The notes under the pieces: model-generated | Told to the model about the DNA's origin: nothing | Databases searched by the model: none | Seen by the model: only the letters and a program-made list of their open reading frames with translations | Translations under genes and position numbers: made by a program | Origin: Tetrapyrgos nigripes | Taxonomy: Eukaryota > Basidiomycota > Agaricomycetes > Agaricales > Campanellaceae | Direction of reading: 5' to 3' | Assembly (NCBI GenBank): GCA_013368315.1 | Contig: JAACJM010000041.1 | Coordinates: 434,001 to 498,000 of the forward strand | Length of the DNA: 64,000 nt | Part shown: positions 53,151-63,932 of the stretch, one piece after another | How positions within the stretch are numbered: position 1 is the stretch's first letter | Layout of the letters: every line of letters begins with the position of its first letter

Positions 53151-53297
53151 CAGTAAACTTCCTCCGAGTCTTAATGCATAGATTTTCGTACGACGAAACC
53201 CACTTTCACCTGCCAAAGTCCTCTCTTAATGTATAATCTCTCTTAATGCACAGCTTTTGGCCTCGGCCGAGGGTATGCACTAAGAGGGAGTTTACTG
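53151..53297. mobile_element. TA-flanked MITE, family member 2
   Basis: CAGTAAACTTCCTCC at 53151 mirrors GAGGGAGTTTACTG ending at 53297, flanked by TA on both sides. Shares CACAGCTTTTGGC and GAGGGTATGCACT-like interior blocks with 15377-15520, so both derive from one family. Confidence 0.75.
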
Positions 53298-53363
53298 TAG
53301 ATGGGTCGTAGATAGTGGGAAGAGTGTAAAGTGGCCGAGAGACACGGTCATCTGCTTTCAGGA

Positions 53364-53470
53364 TCATCCGATACCCAGTCCTTTGAGTGTAGACTCAATA
53401 TCCGGGTATTCAAGGAAGATGGTTTTGTACGGGAAGTGAAGTGTTTGTAGCTGACAATAAATCATGAATT
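53364..53470 (-). pseudogene. Relic of a GST gene (N-terminal exon-2 region)
   Basis: The - strand reads LHFPYKTIFLEYPDIESTLKGLGI, matching LNFKNIPYKTIWVEYPDIEPTLKQLNI of the intact GST, then stops. No other GST part is recognisable around it. It lies 1 kb beyond the 3' end of UPO3 and points toward it, mirroring the GST-UPO2 arrangement. Confidence 0.75.
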
Positions 53471-54218
53471 GAATGTGTACATACGCATATGCCATTGCCT
53501 TGAGTTGAACGTAAATTGCCACATTTGCAGTTGTAATTGAGGAGGTCCTCACCTAGTCTTCCAAGTGTTAGGCGACCAAAGACCAATTTGGTTGGAAGGG
53601 ATATCGTAGAAGATTATGAGGGTAAATTAGTGAGATACATCATGCTCATAGCTAGGATCGTGTATGTACTCAGGGCGCGGGAATCGCGAATAGGGGCTGA
53701 CAAAAAAGGAAATAGATAAGATAAGATAACCACGAGTTCGCAGTGCTCGAACCTCTCGAAACGCATCTCAAAGGACCTCAACTACTTGGAACACTGAAAA
53801 GTCTCTTGAGTAGCTAGGAATGCCTGTATGCTGGTTAAATTAGGTAGAATTATGAGCAGAGGATAAGCTGGAGATGCTGCTGGCGATACCTGGATGAAGT
53901 TGACCGAGCCCCTGACCGAGGATTTACGACGCGCGAGGTCAAGGATTTAACCTGGCCTTTCCCGCTGACACCATACACGTAGTATTATGTATACGTGGAT
54001 CAGAGAAGAACTGGAGTATGTACAATAAAGTAAAAAGTCTAAAGAGAAAGAGATCTAAGATGTAGCTTGGAGGTCTATGTCTATTTGAAGTCTAACGTAT
54101 GTCTAATGGTGAAAAATAGCACTCTATATAGATCTCTAAGTATGCAATCTATAACGCAAACAAAACCAAACCAAAACCAAAATCAAAAACCGAGTCATCA
54201 AAGAGAAACCAACGCTCC
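53471..54218. other. Intergenic stretch
   Basis: No gene recognised; short frames only. Confidence 0.35.
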
Positions 54219-56407
54219 TCAATCATGATATACACAACTCATCACGAACCCATCCCCATCCTTTGTAACTTCCCCCTCCCTCTCCGACCTCAACTCCCTC
54301 AGAGCCTCCTCAAGCTGCACCGAATACACGGGTACATTTCGGATATGTAGCTCTGTGAGCCCTAACCCTTCATCAAGTCCAGGTCCTTGGTATTGGTACT
54401 TCCTCCTCCTCCTCCCCTTAACCATCTCGACCAACCCCCTCCCCGTCCTCATACCCAAACCCTCTAGACCGCCACCGGGACCCCCACGCACCCCCTTAGT
54501 ACAAAACCAACTTCCTAACCCCACTAACCCTACTAGGGGCCGAACGAACAAGCATAGAAACGACTTGATCGCGGTCGTACGGACCGAGGGTTAGAGTTTG
54601 GAGAGAGGGGAGGGTAATTAGATTTGAGAAGGGTGCGAGGGTTGGACGTGTGGGTGTTAGTGATGTGCGGGCTTGCTTGAAGCCCGAGCCCGGCCCTAAA
54701 AGCCCAAGCCCGGCCCGGCCTTTGAGGAAGGCTTGATGAGGGCCTGAGAGCTCGGGCTTAATTTCTCAAAGCCCTGAGCCCGAAGCTTAGGCCCGGGCTT
54801 TAATCAGGCATGTTGGGGTTATTGTTGGCGTTGACGGTAGGATGAGAATGGGTAGGTGCAGAGGCAGGCACAGAGAAAAACGTCGAAGGAATATCGAGTG
54901 TATACGGCAGTTCGGTGAGGTTTGTGAAATCTGGGTATGTGTATGTGTATGCCGTAGACGTAGACGTAGTTGTAGTTGTAGCCGTAGCCGTACCAGCCGC
55001 AGCTGCAGTAGTAGCCGTAGTCGTGTTCGTAATGTCCTCGCCAGTATCTATATCCATATCTATGTCGCCGTCCTCATCGACACCCATATCCCCTACTCCT
55101 TCCTCCGCAGCACCAGCACTAGCAACTATATCCATATCTATGTCGCCGTCCCCATCGACACCCATATCCCCTACCCCTTCCTCCGCAGCACCAGCACTAG
55201 CAACTGGACCCAGACTCAGATTCGATGTCGATGTCGGCGTATACGTGGGCGGGAGGTATAAACCTCCCACCACAATCCAACTTTGCCAATTGGTTCCAAG
55301 GAAGGATAAATGTAAAGCCTCTTGCCTGAGTCTCGGTGTGATTATCGTCGGTAGTAGGGGCGGTAGTGGTGGTGGTGGTGGTAGTAGTCGTAGCGGTGGT
55401 GGTAATAGAGATATCATCAGCCTGGGTAGCAGGATTCCCAAGCGTACACCCCGCATTATCGATAATAGAAACATGTCGGAGGCGGGGTGCGTTGGCAAAG
55501 AGGTCGAGGTTGCTGCCATCATGATTATGACTGTGATTATCGTTGTAGGAAGAGTTGCTGATACTGTGGTCGCTGTCGAAGTAAAAGTTGTACCCTCCAA
55601 AATGGACAAACTTCAACTTTAGACACTCTAGAAACGGCATCTCCATCGGCCCATCCCTCCTCCTTTGAACACTACGCCCCTGACTGGGAGAGCGAGCACT
55701 GAAAAGCCCAACTCGCTCCGAATCCATAACAATGTCTACACTCTTCCACCTCTTCACATACTCTTTCTCAAATAACACTTGCCAGATAGAGGAAGGGAAA
55801 CGGTTGGAGGGGTCGTTGATGGTTATGTTTATGGGGAGCATTGGATTTGGAAACATGGGGAACCCGAGCCTGGTGAAGGACGAGGAAGACGACGAGGAAG
55901 AGGGTGACAAAGATGACGATAAACTCCTAGAAAGCAATTGATCCAACGCTTGGGGATTCCACCGCCCGACTCCTTGTGACTCGCCAAAGGTGCTAACACC
56001 CGCACCCATGGTAGTAGTACAAATAACTACATCCCGCCATAACCCAGGCGAGCCCTCTATAATAGTTTTCCATCGTTGACAGATGAGTATAGGGCGAAGT
56101 TGGGGTTGACCAAATGGTTCAGGGAGATTGGAGGTTGGGTGGGACTGGGACGAGATTTGTCGGTGATGATGATGAGTTGGAAGATGGAGAGGGGGAGTTC
56201 GGGAGAGAGGATGTGGATTGGAGGAGTTGCGTTAGTTGGGATGGGATTACAGGGAGAATGGGTGACTGGGAATCTGAGTAGCCAGGTCAATGCGTAGAAC
56301 ACAGAAAGAGAGATGCGCATACCGTCAAACGGTCCAACACCCATCCGGAACGGTGCTGACAGGTAAGAACCCAGCCAGACAACAACTGGGAAGACTAATG
56401 TAGACAT
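54219..56407 (-). CDS. F-box/leucine-rich-type protein, structure uncertain
   Basis: The frame from 56407 contains an F-box-like block (HILSPELPLSIFQLIII, about 56200) and continues after a frame change or intron into 55197-56009 (VVICTTTMGAG, KRWKSVDIVMDSERVG, FLECLKLKFVHFGG, FANAPRLRHVSIIDNAG), typical of the variable leucine-rich repeats of mushroom F-box proteins. The C-terminus (54219-54600) reads LTLGPYDRDQVVSMLVRPLVG and LTELHIRNVPVYSVQLEEAL. Between them lie a poly-Thr tract, a 78-bp tandem repeat (55051-55206) and a GC-rich palindromic tract (54660-54806) that may be intronic or may break the gene. F-box proteins select substrates for SCF ubiquitin ligases. Exon borders were not resolved. 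Confidence 0.6.
54660..54806. repeat. GC-rich palindromic repeat tract
   Basis: Many copies of GCCCGGGC/AGCCCGAGCCCGG-type motifs in both orientations, starting with AGTGATGTGCGGGC. A related tract, AGTGTTGCACG followed by GGCTAAGCCGGGAGCCGAG, occurs near 47390-47440. It interrupts the F-box-like gene. Confidence 0.6.
55051..55206. repeat. 78-bp tandem repeat, two units
   Basis: TATCCATATCTATGTCGCCG starts at 55051 and again at 55129; the units differ by only a few bases. In one frame on the - strand each unit encodes a 26-residue acidic repeat (VGDMGVDEDGDIDMDI). The period is a multiple of three, so length changes would preserve the frame. Confidence 0.85.
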
Positions 56408-56934
56408 ACTTAGGTGCTGTTGGCAGCAGTCGTTCTGTCCGTCACGTCCTTGTTGGATTCTTCAGCAGTGTCACAGTCAGCGCCGTGGTTCAGGAAAGCA
56501 GCTCTGGCGGAGTATAGATAGCCATGGAGTGGCAAATAAAGCCTAGGTAACAAGAGAAAGGAAGAGCAGAAAAGGCGGAATTTTAAAACTTCGCTCACGT
56601 GAATGTGTCCCCAAATGCGGTAGTTCCCACTTCGCGTTGTATTTTTACCAAGTCCCTCGTTTCAACTCGCGTTGACGGTATACACAAGGTACAGAGGCAT
56701 TTAGACGCGGATTACGGAGGGCACGTACGCGATTGTCTATTTCAAAGTCTAGTCTTTAAAAAACGAGAGTAGATCTGCAACAACTACAATACTTAATGAG
56801 GACTAAAGTACAGGAAGAAACTGAAACTGTGGAGAGCTGCTAGAGCGAGGCCAAGAACTCAGATACATGCAATTACAGGTGTATGGATAAAAGGAATAGT
56901 ACAAAATTGGGGAATTTATATTGCCTAGTATTCA
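56408..56934. other. Intergenic stretch
   Basis: No gene recognised. Confidence 0.35.
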
Positions 56935-57110
56935 CTCATGACCTCAGTCTGTCTCTCAACCTGACTCTCTGTTTGAGATGCTGCTGTCTGCACTGAGGCA
57001 AATCTGATAGATTGAGAAAGAGATATGCCATGTTTAAGATGCTCCTGTCTGCACTGAGGAAAATCTGATGGACTGAGAAAGAGACATGTCATTTCGAGAC
57101 CTGATTTCCT
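56935..57110 (-). pseudogene. Relic of the C-terminal tail of the membrane-protein family
   Basis: The - strand encodes SLSQSIRFASVQTAASQTESQ, close to the tail of the gene at 15717-17110 (SLSQSIRFASAQPAASQSESQ). The tail unit is present twice in tandem (about 57 bp apart). No transmembrane exons are recognisable upstream on this strand, so it is a remnant of a paralogue. Confidence 0.7.
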
Positions 57111-58528
57111 CCCTAGACTTTTCCAAGGCTACCAATGCTAGTGATCATGCGGGTCGGAAAAGTACCACCTTGGGTGAGCATGTACCAATATGATCAATGA
57201 TGGGATATGGTGCCACGCGTTGATTTGAAACCAAGCACTAGAGGCAGTCGGCTTGCCACAGCCATAATCCATATAACTATGTGGACGCATATGCAGGTGG
57301 AGGCTCATCTGTCAATCCCCTTGCCCAATTTGAACTCAACTGACTCTCCAACGTCTGTATTTGCGCCATCATTCTCCTCATAGCCACTTACATTCCTTCC
57401 ATTCCGTTTGGGATTTGTTGAAAGCCTGCTGCAGTTTTCTTACTTGCTCCCGTTTTATCATCAGCTTCTTGTAGCTGCATTTTGATGTGTCGTATGGGTA
57501 GTGGTGGTTTGGATTGTCGAATGAGTAGACAGTGCAATGACAGTGAGGATCCAGGCATTAAATTTAGATGCTGGATATCTCCTTCGTCGGGGATTCGAAC
57601 GAATTTTCGGACTCTGATAGGTGGATGGAGTCGAGCCCGGGTCTTATTGGATATGGATCCATTGAAATGTAGCCATTTGCTGTGCCTCTCTGATGTCCAT
57701 TCTCTTCCTGAACTGAACTCAATGTATATTTCAGATTAAATGGTTGAAGTTATCTTTCTCTTGCACTGGAGCTGACTGGAACAGTCATAGGGACCCTTTT
57801 ACGGGACTTGTTCTTACAAACCCACGGTTTGCTGTGTGGCTATGCTGAAATTGTCTCCCGGCTTGGAATCTTGATAGAAGCCAGTACCGAACAGTTAACA
57901 GCGCTCATATCATCGATTAGGTGACTACGCAACGCCACCCCGCCGGGCCCTGAAGGGGCCACTTGACGTGTATCTATCTATCTTTAGCACTTGCCACTCA
58001 GTGACTCACTCCCTTTCCTTTTGGGGGGCCTCGTCATTGCCACACGCAGTGGTGGCCCACATCTCCTTTATCTAATGCTTTATATACATATGGTACTAGT
58101 CATTGGGGGTCATAAGTAGTCACTGTGGAGATATTGACGTTGATGCCTAAGGTTTGTGAGTCACAAAAGCGAGTCAAATGGGAAGTCGGAAACGAGGGTG
58201 TCGAGGAGGAATGAGAGCCATGGAAAAAATAGCCGTGGTCGGCAATAATGCCGCGGATCCTGCCACGCGATGGCCCCTATCGTAAGGCGAATCTTAACGG
58301 CGCACTGTAGTGCGCCATCCCCGACTCGTCCTTAATGTAACTTTATATTTGAGCTAACTAACTACAATGTAGTAAGATGAATGTTATAGGAGTGTTTTCG
58401 GATCATGGTCCTCACGTAGGTGTCTTTGTTTCCTGTAATACCAATTTTTGGTGTTCCCGATACTTTGGTCAAGGGAATGTAGGACACCGTGGGCGGCGAA
58501 TCATATTTGGGGCATTGAAAAACACAAA
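57111..58528. other. Stretch without a recognised gene
   Basis: A - strand frame near 57290-57480 reads MQLQEADDKTGASKKTAAGF and, after a stop, GLTDEPPPAY; it may be a gene relic but I cannot assign it. The rest is non-coding to my reading. Confidence 0.35.
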
Positions 58529-58778
58529 CTTATTGCTATTTTATGAAATGATGTCATGACTCGAAAAAAAAAAAAAAACTTTGAGAAGCGCCTGAGCAGC
58601 ATTGGACCGGCCAATCTCGCTACCCTAAACAACACCGACGCATGAACTCTGGTGGAGCTCACCGTGTCGGGGCCAGATCGGGCTCTTGACACCGTTTGCG
58701 TCCTTGCCTAGGTCCTCAGAGAAACTTTTTTTCTTCTTGAAAATGGCATTATTTCGTAAAATAGCAATAAATTATCGA
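58529..58778. repeat. Imperfect inverted repeat (foldback), about 60-bp arms
   Basis: TTGCTATTTTATGAAAT (about 58532) and an A-rich run at 58563-58577 are mirrored by a T-rich run (58725-58736) and ATTTCGTAAAATAGCAA ending near 58771. The arms are separated by about 130 bp. Looks like a small decayed foldback element. Confidence 0.55.
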
Positions 58779-59477
58779 TTTTTCAAAGCAGCTTTTGCTC
58801 GTCGGGCCTACTCCATATGCTTTGAGGCTGATATTCCATATGGAGTATGTCCGGGGCCGAGCAAAAATCCGTCATTTAAATTTAGATTTTTCCAAGCTCC
58901 AAATAGGCATCGCCGTCCGCGGTGGGACCTTTTTCTATCAACACGAAACGTGGACGGCATTGAGGCGCTCATGGAATTCATTCAAAAGTCCGGTGCATTC
59001 ACCAAAACTGGGAAACCATTACGCCGTCCCCAACCTCCCACCTAACAACCTCTTGATGAAACAACCCTAATGTTGGATGACGAATACTGGGAAGACCTTA
59101 CAGGAGGTCATGAAAGAGTTGTGACGCACGGTGAAGTCGTCGACAATGAACCTGGGGACTTTGGGTGGGATACCAAAATCCCCCTGCTCAACCACCCGCC
59201 ACCTTTACAACCCATCGCGTGCACACCTCGGAGCCTGAGTCCCTTGTCGAGGAAGGGAGTTAGTAAACCGCCCTGAGACAAATTCTATCTCCTCCATCTC
59301 CTTCCGACCTTTTCTTTTACCTCGGCGTTTTCGCCAAACCGTTAATCCATAACCGAACAAATCCACACCTACACGCACACCCATGAAACCCCATCACGAC
59401 CTTCCAGTTCGGTAATCATCTCAGTCAAACCAAAGTGTGGATGAGAACAGCCTGTCCCGGAAGCGATATGATACTTA
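58779..59477 (+). other. Possible gene fragments, unrecognised
   Basis: Two overlapping frames (58795-59070: KIRHLNLDFSKLQIGIAVRGG; 58900-59045: DGIEALMEFIQKSGAFTKTGK) and a following frame (59070-59276, acidic then Pro-rich) look protein-like but are broken. I do not recognise the family. Confidence 0.3.
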
Positions 59478-60284
59478 GGGCCTGTTCGGCAGCGCTAGGA
59501 CACGCGCTAGGACGCCCTGAGCATCCAGACGGATTTTTGTCCTAGTCAGTAATGTAGCCTTATTTAGTAATACCGGTAACTAGATTCGAATACCGGTAAA
59601 TGTGACATTTGTGACTACTTCACACGTGGACTTTGCTGCTCGCTGCAACTCTAGCATGTATGGCCCATCAAAAGAAGGAGGAAGATGGCACTACAGCTCA
59701 AACTCGGGGTCCAAGAAAGCCTCCCAACAAGTGGAATGACCAAGAAATCTCAGCTCTGCTCAAATCCTACACTGACCAAGACTGCTGAAAAGGGAGGTGG
59801 TTATAAAAGGGCTGTCCACCAAGCTGCTGCCAGTGCTGTGGCCCCTTTTGCGAGTAGCGGGAAAGAGCCAAAGAATCATAAGCAGTGCAGCAACAAGCTG
59901 CAAGAGGTACGACATCATTTTCATTGTCATTTGACTTTTTTCTTTCATTCATTGCAACTCTATTGACGCTTCGACTTCTTTTAGCAGCTGAAAAAGGAAT
60001 GAAACGCGGTAACGCTCATCAAAGAACAGTCCGGTTTGGTGTCTTTGACCATGGTGCGGGCATCACTGCGGAGACAGAGCTGATCTGGGAGGCATTTGAG
60101 CGGGTGTGCCAAGCGGAAGGAGAAGGGGCGATGACACGTACACTCACTCTCAGACAATTGTCACGCGCGGAAATGGTTTATTTACCGGACTATCATATAA
60201 GGCTATACTACAGGCTAGGACAAAATCTGTCCGGACGCTCAGGACATCCTAGCACGTGTCCTAGCCCTGCCGAACAGGCTCTGA
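59478..60284. mobile_element. TIR DNA transposon remnant with Myb/SANT-like sequence
   Basis: GGGCCTGTTCGGCAGCGCTA at 59478 is mirrored by AGCCCTGCCGAACAGGCTC ending near 60282, and the symmetry continues inward through GGACACG and a CTGAGCATCC/ACGCTCAGG block. The flanks read TTA on the left and TGA on the right, an imperfect fit to the 3-bp target of PIF/Harbinger elements. Inside, one frame reads NKWNDQEISALLKSYTDQDC and a shifted frame reads GGGYKRAVHQAAASAV and NHKQCSNKLQEV. That combination (W..E...L, then Q C xNK) resembles the Myb/SANT-like DNA-binding protein of such elements. Frame breaks and missing transposase make it non-autonomous. Confidence 0.65.
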
Positions 60285-61099
60285 GCATACCAAGTACTAT
60301 ACATGTGTAGTCATTTCTGGGGTAACCTGCCCCCACGCCTTGGTCGTAGGTCTGGCCTCCTAGTCGTTAAATACAATGACAAAAAAAAGATGCTGATGCA
60401 TCGTCCTCGGTTGTCGGCATCGTAGAGACCAGCAATAGAAATCTGCAAGCGTGGAAAAGTTACGATTGAATTGCATCTAAAGGCCTCGTAACCGCTTCAA
60501 TACGGGTACCTTTGTAAGTAAACAAAGATGATACTATTTGATCGTCTCCACGAGGTCTTTGACTCTTTGTTCCGAACCATCACTATCATGATTCTATAAG
60601 GTGTACCCGGACCTTTCCTTTGCCTTTCCTCCATTCTCCCTCAGAATACGCACCAGAACTTACATCGTACTTAGCTGCTATTGTTCAATCTTAGGTAGAG
60701 AGATGACCTTGGCAGTAGTAACCTCCCAGATTTAACCTGTGATCTCCGAGTCCTCCGCACTGTAACAACAATCACTATCATAATGATTTGATCATTTTGA
60801 CTGTTAAGCGCCGCTGTCTTCAAGAACAAAGAGCAAATGTATTCTCGTTTGGATACTAAGCGTTCCCTAACCAACTTTTGACCACGGAATATTAGTTACT
60901 GCTGGGTTTTGAGATGCCGCATCTTCCCTTCCGTCGGATCATCAAATTCCGAAGTTGAAGTTGTGATATACTTGGCGCGGAGGGCCGCTGGTGAATAGCC
61001 ATTTCCAAACAAATTACTACATCCTTTAAATCAGACGACGATACTCGGCAAATTCTTGCCCACCTCTTTCCCACCCTCGCCCAAGTCAAAGTATTTGCT
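60285..61099. other. Upstream region of the second FAD monooxygenase
   Basis: No gene recognised. Confidence 0.35.
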
Positions 61100-63132
61100 A
61101 TGGTTACCAACGTCAAATGTACGCTCGACTTCATCGTGGTTGGAGGAAGCATTGCTGGCTTATCAGTGGCCTACTTTCTTCGTCAAGGCGGACACAGCGT
61201 GACGATTGTGGAGAAACATGAAGAGAAGTCATCATTCCAGGTTCGACTTGTATCTCATGTGATATTTCATCAAAGGATATTCACCGGTGAATGACAGAAT
61301 CAAGAATTCAGCGGTCTGCGCATACCTCCAACTTTGACCAGGCTTTGTGACCAGCTGCCCGGATTGCTGGACTTGCTGAATGAGAAGGGGACGCGTCATC
61401 CAGGGTACAGCAGACTTTTCTATCGTGTCGTTTTGATTATTAAAAGCATATTTTGTTCGGCCTCAGTGATGTTATGTACCAGTGTACGTGGAATAATTTC
61501 TGCTTTCAAACTCACTTGGTTTAATCCAATTGTTACAGGCGAAGATCTTCAGCCAGTAGCGCAGATGATTCATGGCGATCACATTGTCTCTGATCTCGGA
61601 GGCATTGGCTATCGTATGCCCGTAAGCACCTAGCGCCATAAATTTCATAGCGCCTCTGATAAAGAGCCTATAGTATTCATATCTTTGGAACCACCTCTAC
61701 GAACTTTGCCTCTCCAGTGAGGTGAATTTTTTGTTTGGGTTCGAAGTGCAAGAATTTATTCCTGGAGCTTGCTCTAATGAGCGAGCGGGAATTATATCAA
61801 GCTCAGGCAGATATTTGACTTGTGATATGGTGTGTACACATCTTTTCTCCTGAAAATTAATTTGATCATGTTTGCGCAGGTTATTGCTGCGAATGGACAC
61901 ACCAGCAATCTCACTGAGTTTGTGATTGACAGCTGTAAAGAAGACAATGGTGAAGATGATAGTGATTCAGACCTTCCAACATTTGAGAGATGGAATAGGT
62001 GTGATCTTATATGCTGAATTTCAATTTTATCTAATTACCTTACAGCTGCCGGCTATCAATCCCTACTGAAACAATGAAGAATGACTTGGATCTGAGCCCC
62101 TTCATGGAGAATGACTTGGTTTGTTAACATCAGTGTTATATCATTCTTGACTGCCACTGACTGGATGAACCTTTCAATTAGGGGACATATTGGTTGGGCA
62201 ATGGATTTTGTTGTTTTGGTGGAGTCGTAGGTAGTCATATTTCATTCAGTAATTAATATTAATGATCCCTCTCTTTATATAAAAATAGGAAGGCCCTGAT
62301 CAATATGGACTTAATGTCTATTATGGGCCCTTACTCACTGCATCAACTGATATGGACTGGCATGCTGGGAAACCTAGTTTGACGAGTCCTGATGAATTGC
62401 AGAAGTATGACCAAACATGGTATGTTTTAAACAGGTTAGCAGGAATTTCCTACTCATTTTTTCTTTCAAGTCTTCTAAAGTTGCTTAACTTGTCACAAGC
62501 ATGCTTCAGGAGCAGCCAGAAATCTCTGGAGCCCTCGTCATATCACAATAGCACTCATGAGATTGTACTCATAGGTGATGCTGCACGTGGATGTTTGGTC
62601 AGTCAAATTGTCAAAATAATTTCACTTCTTTTGAAAAAAAGTCTGATTTTTACAACATAGATCAATGGACTTTATAACACGTAAGGATTTATTCATACTT
62701 CATCATTGTAGATGAGACTAAAGTGATCTTGAATATTTTCAGAACATTAGCTGTAAGTCATTATGGCTAGTCGCAGGCTCATATACTGATCAATCCTTGT
62801 AGATTGAAGATGGATTTATCATTGGCTCTCTCTTCTCAAGAATCTCCACTAAGGATCAAATTGTAAATATTCTGAAGGGATACAATCAAATTCGCAAAAA
62901 GAGACTGGAGGATGTCTCTGACAAAAAGATATTGTTCACTTTTACACTTCCCCCAGGCCCAGCAAGGGATGCTCGCAATGATGCATATAGGCCCACTCTT
63001 TACCAGGCTGACATGGATGATGAGGTACTTGCAGATTTGTGGAATAGTTATATCAGGGGTCTAAGCTATGATCCAAGAGATGCAGTAGAGGAATGGTGGC
63101 ATTTCTGGGGCAAACATTCACTGAATTCTTGA
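61100..63132 (+). CDS. Class A FAD monooxygenase, salicylate-hydroxylase-like
   Basis: ATG at 61100; FAD-binding LDFIVVGGSIAGLSVAYFL, then VEKHEE, DLGGIGYRMP, a C-terminal VLIGDAARG (GD motif, about 62565), AIEDGFIIGSLFS and a stop at 63130-63132. Introns are numerous. Two exons are very small: 62661-62680 (20 nt) and 62743-62752 (10 nt), both with GT-AG borders and both needed to read GLYNTTLAIEDG. An acidic loop (SCKEDNGEDDSDSDLP) lies near 61945. The first Rossmann Gly motif is GGSIAG. Such enzymes hydroxylate aromatic acids or phenols with NAD(P)H and O2 in the cytosol. It appears intact. Confidence 0.82.
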
Positions 63133-63932
63133 CAAATCTTCTCTAATATTTTGACTGTTTATTGAACTTGTATTGACTAGCTATCAAAATATTTCTGACC
63201 ATGACTATGACTACAGAGTCTTCTATTGCTGTTCTTGGTGATATATCATTGGCCCAGCAGTCTTTTTCCTCTCAAACATCCTGGACTTTCCATCATCGTC
63301 CTTACTACACAGACCCTCAAGACCAAGCAGCTTGCACTTGGTTTAGGTTGTGCTGCAAGGCAGCCAAACAATGCTGATGACTGTCACAGAGGAGTTCTTG
63401 CCTTGGTCCACATTCTTGGGAGGACTACAACAACTTGTACTGCCATCTTTGAGAGCTGTGGTCTGCATTTGCTAGTCCTCAAAAGGCTGTTTTTGAGCAA
63501 GCTACCATGCTCACCAAAGTTCTCCAGACCAGCTTGAAAACCAATGACCAGCTCCTCAATACTATGATTATGGTGGCACAGAATTTGGCTTCAGTTTCTC
63601 ATCCAGTCCCTCCATCATTCTTTGCAGACAGTGCTACTCCTTCTGCTGACAAGCATGCCCCATCATTATCTTTGCAGCCTCAACCATCGAGCCCAATGTC
63701 TCAGTCAATATCTCACTCCATGCACACTTCTGAGGTGACATCACCAGTTGCTTCATCAGCTGTCCCATCTGGTAAGGGTGTTGTTTCTGGGTCACTGACC
63801 AAAGATTCCAAGTCAACCATGAAAGGTATCAGTTCAATGTTGCCTGGCCTCAAAGGCATGTTTTCCAAAAAATTGCCTTCCTCACCTGATTTGGAGGTTC
63901 ACTCTCAGAGGAGAAGGACTTTGGATGATTAA
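63133..63932 (+). CDS. Unrecognised Ser/Pro-rich protein gene, structure uncertain
   Basis: From an ATG near 63200 one frame reads TTESSIAVLGDISLAQQSF, and after a likely intron or frame change the frame 63507-63932 gives a coiled N-terminal piece (TKVLQTSLKTNDQLLNTMIM), a Ser/Pro/His-rich middle and a basic end (LKGMFSKKLPSSPD, ending TLDD at the stop). No known domain is visible. It follows the monooxygenase on the same strand. Confidence 0.35.

Noticed and set aside
54842..55622. Long + strand ORFs opposite the F-box-like gene
   Set aside because: Low-complexity Val/Ser repeats mirrored from the Thr/Asp-rich - strand frame; no independent evidence.
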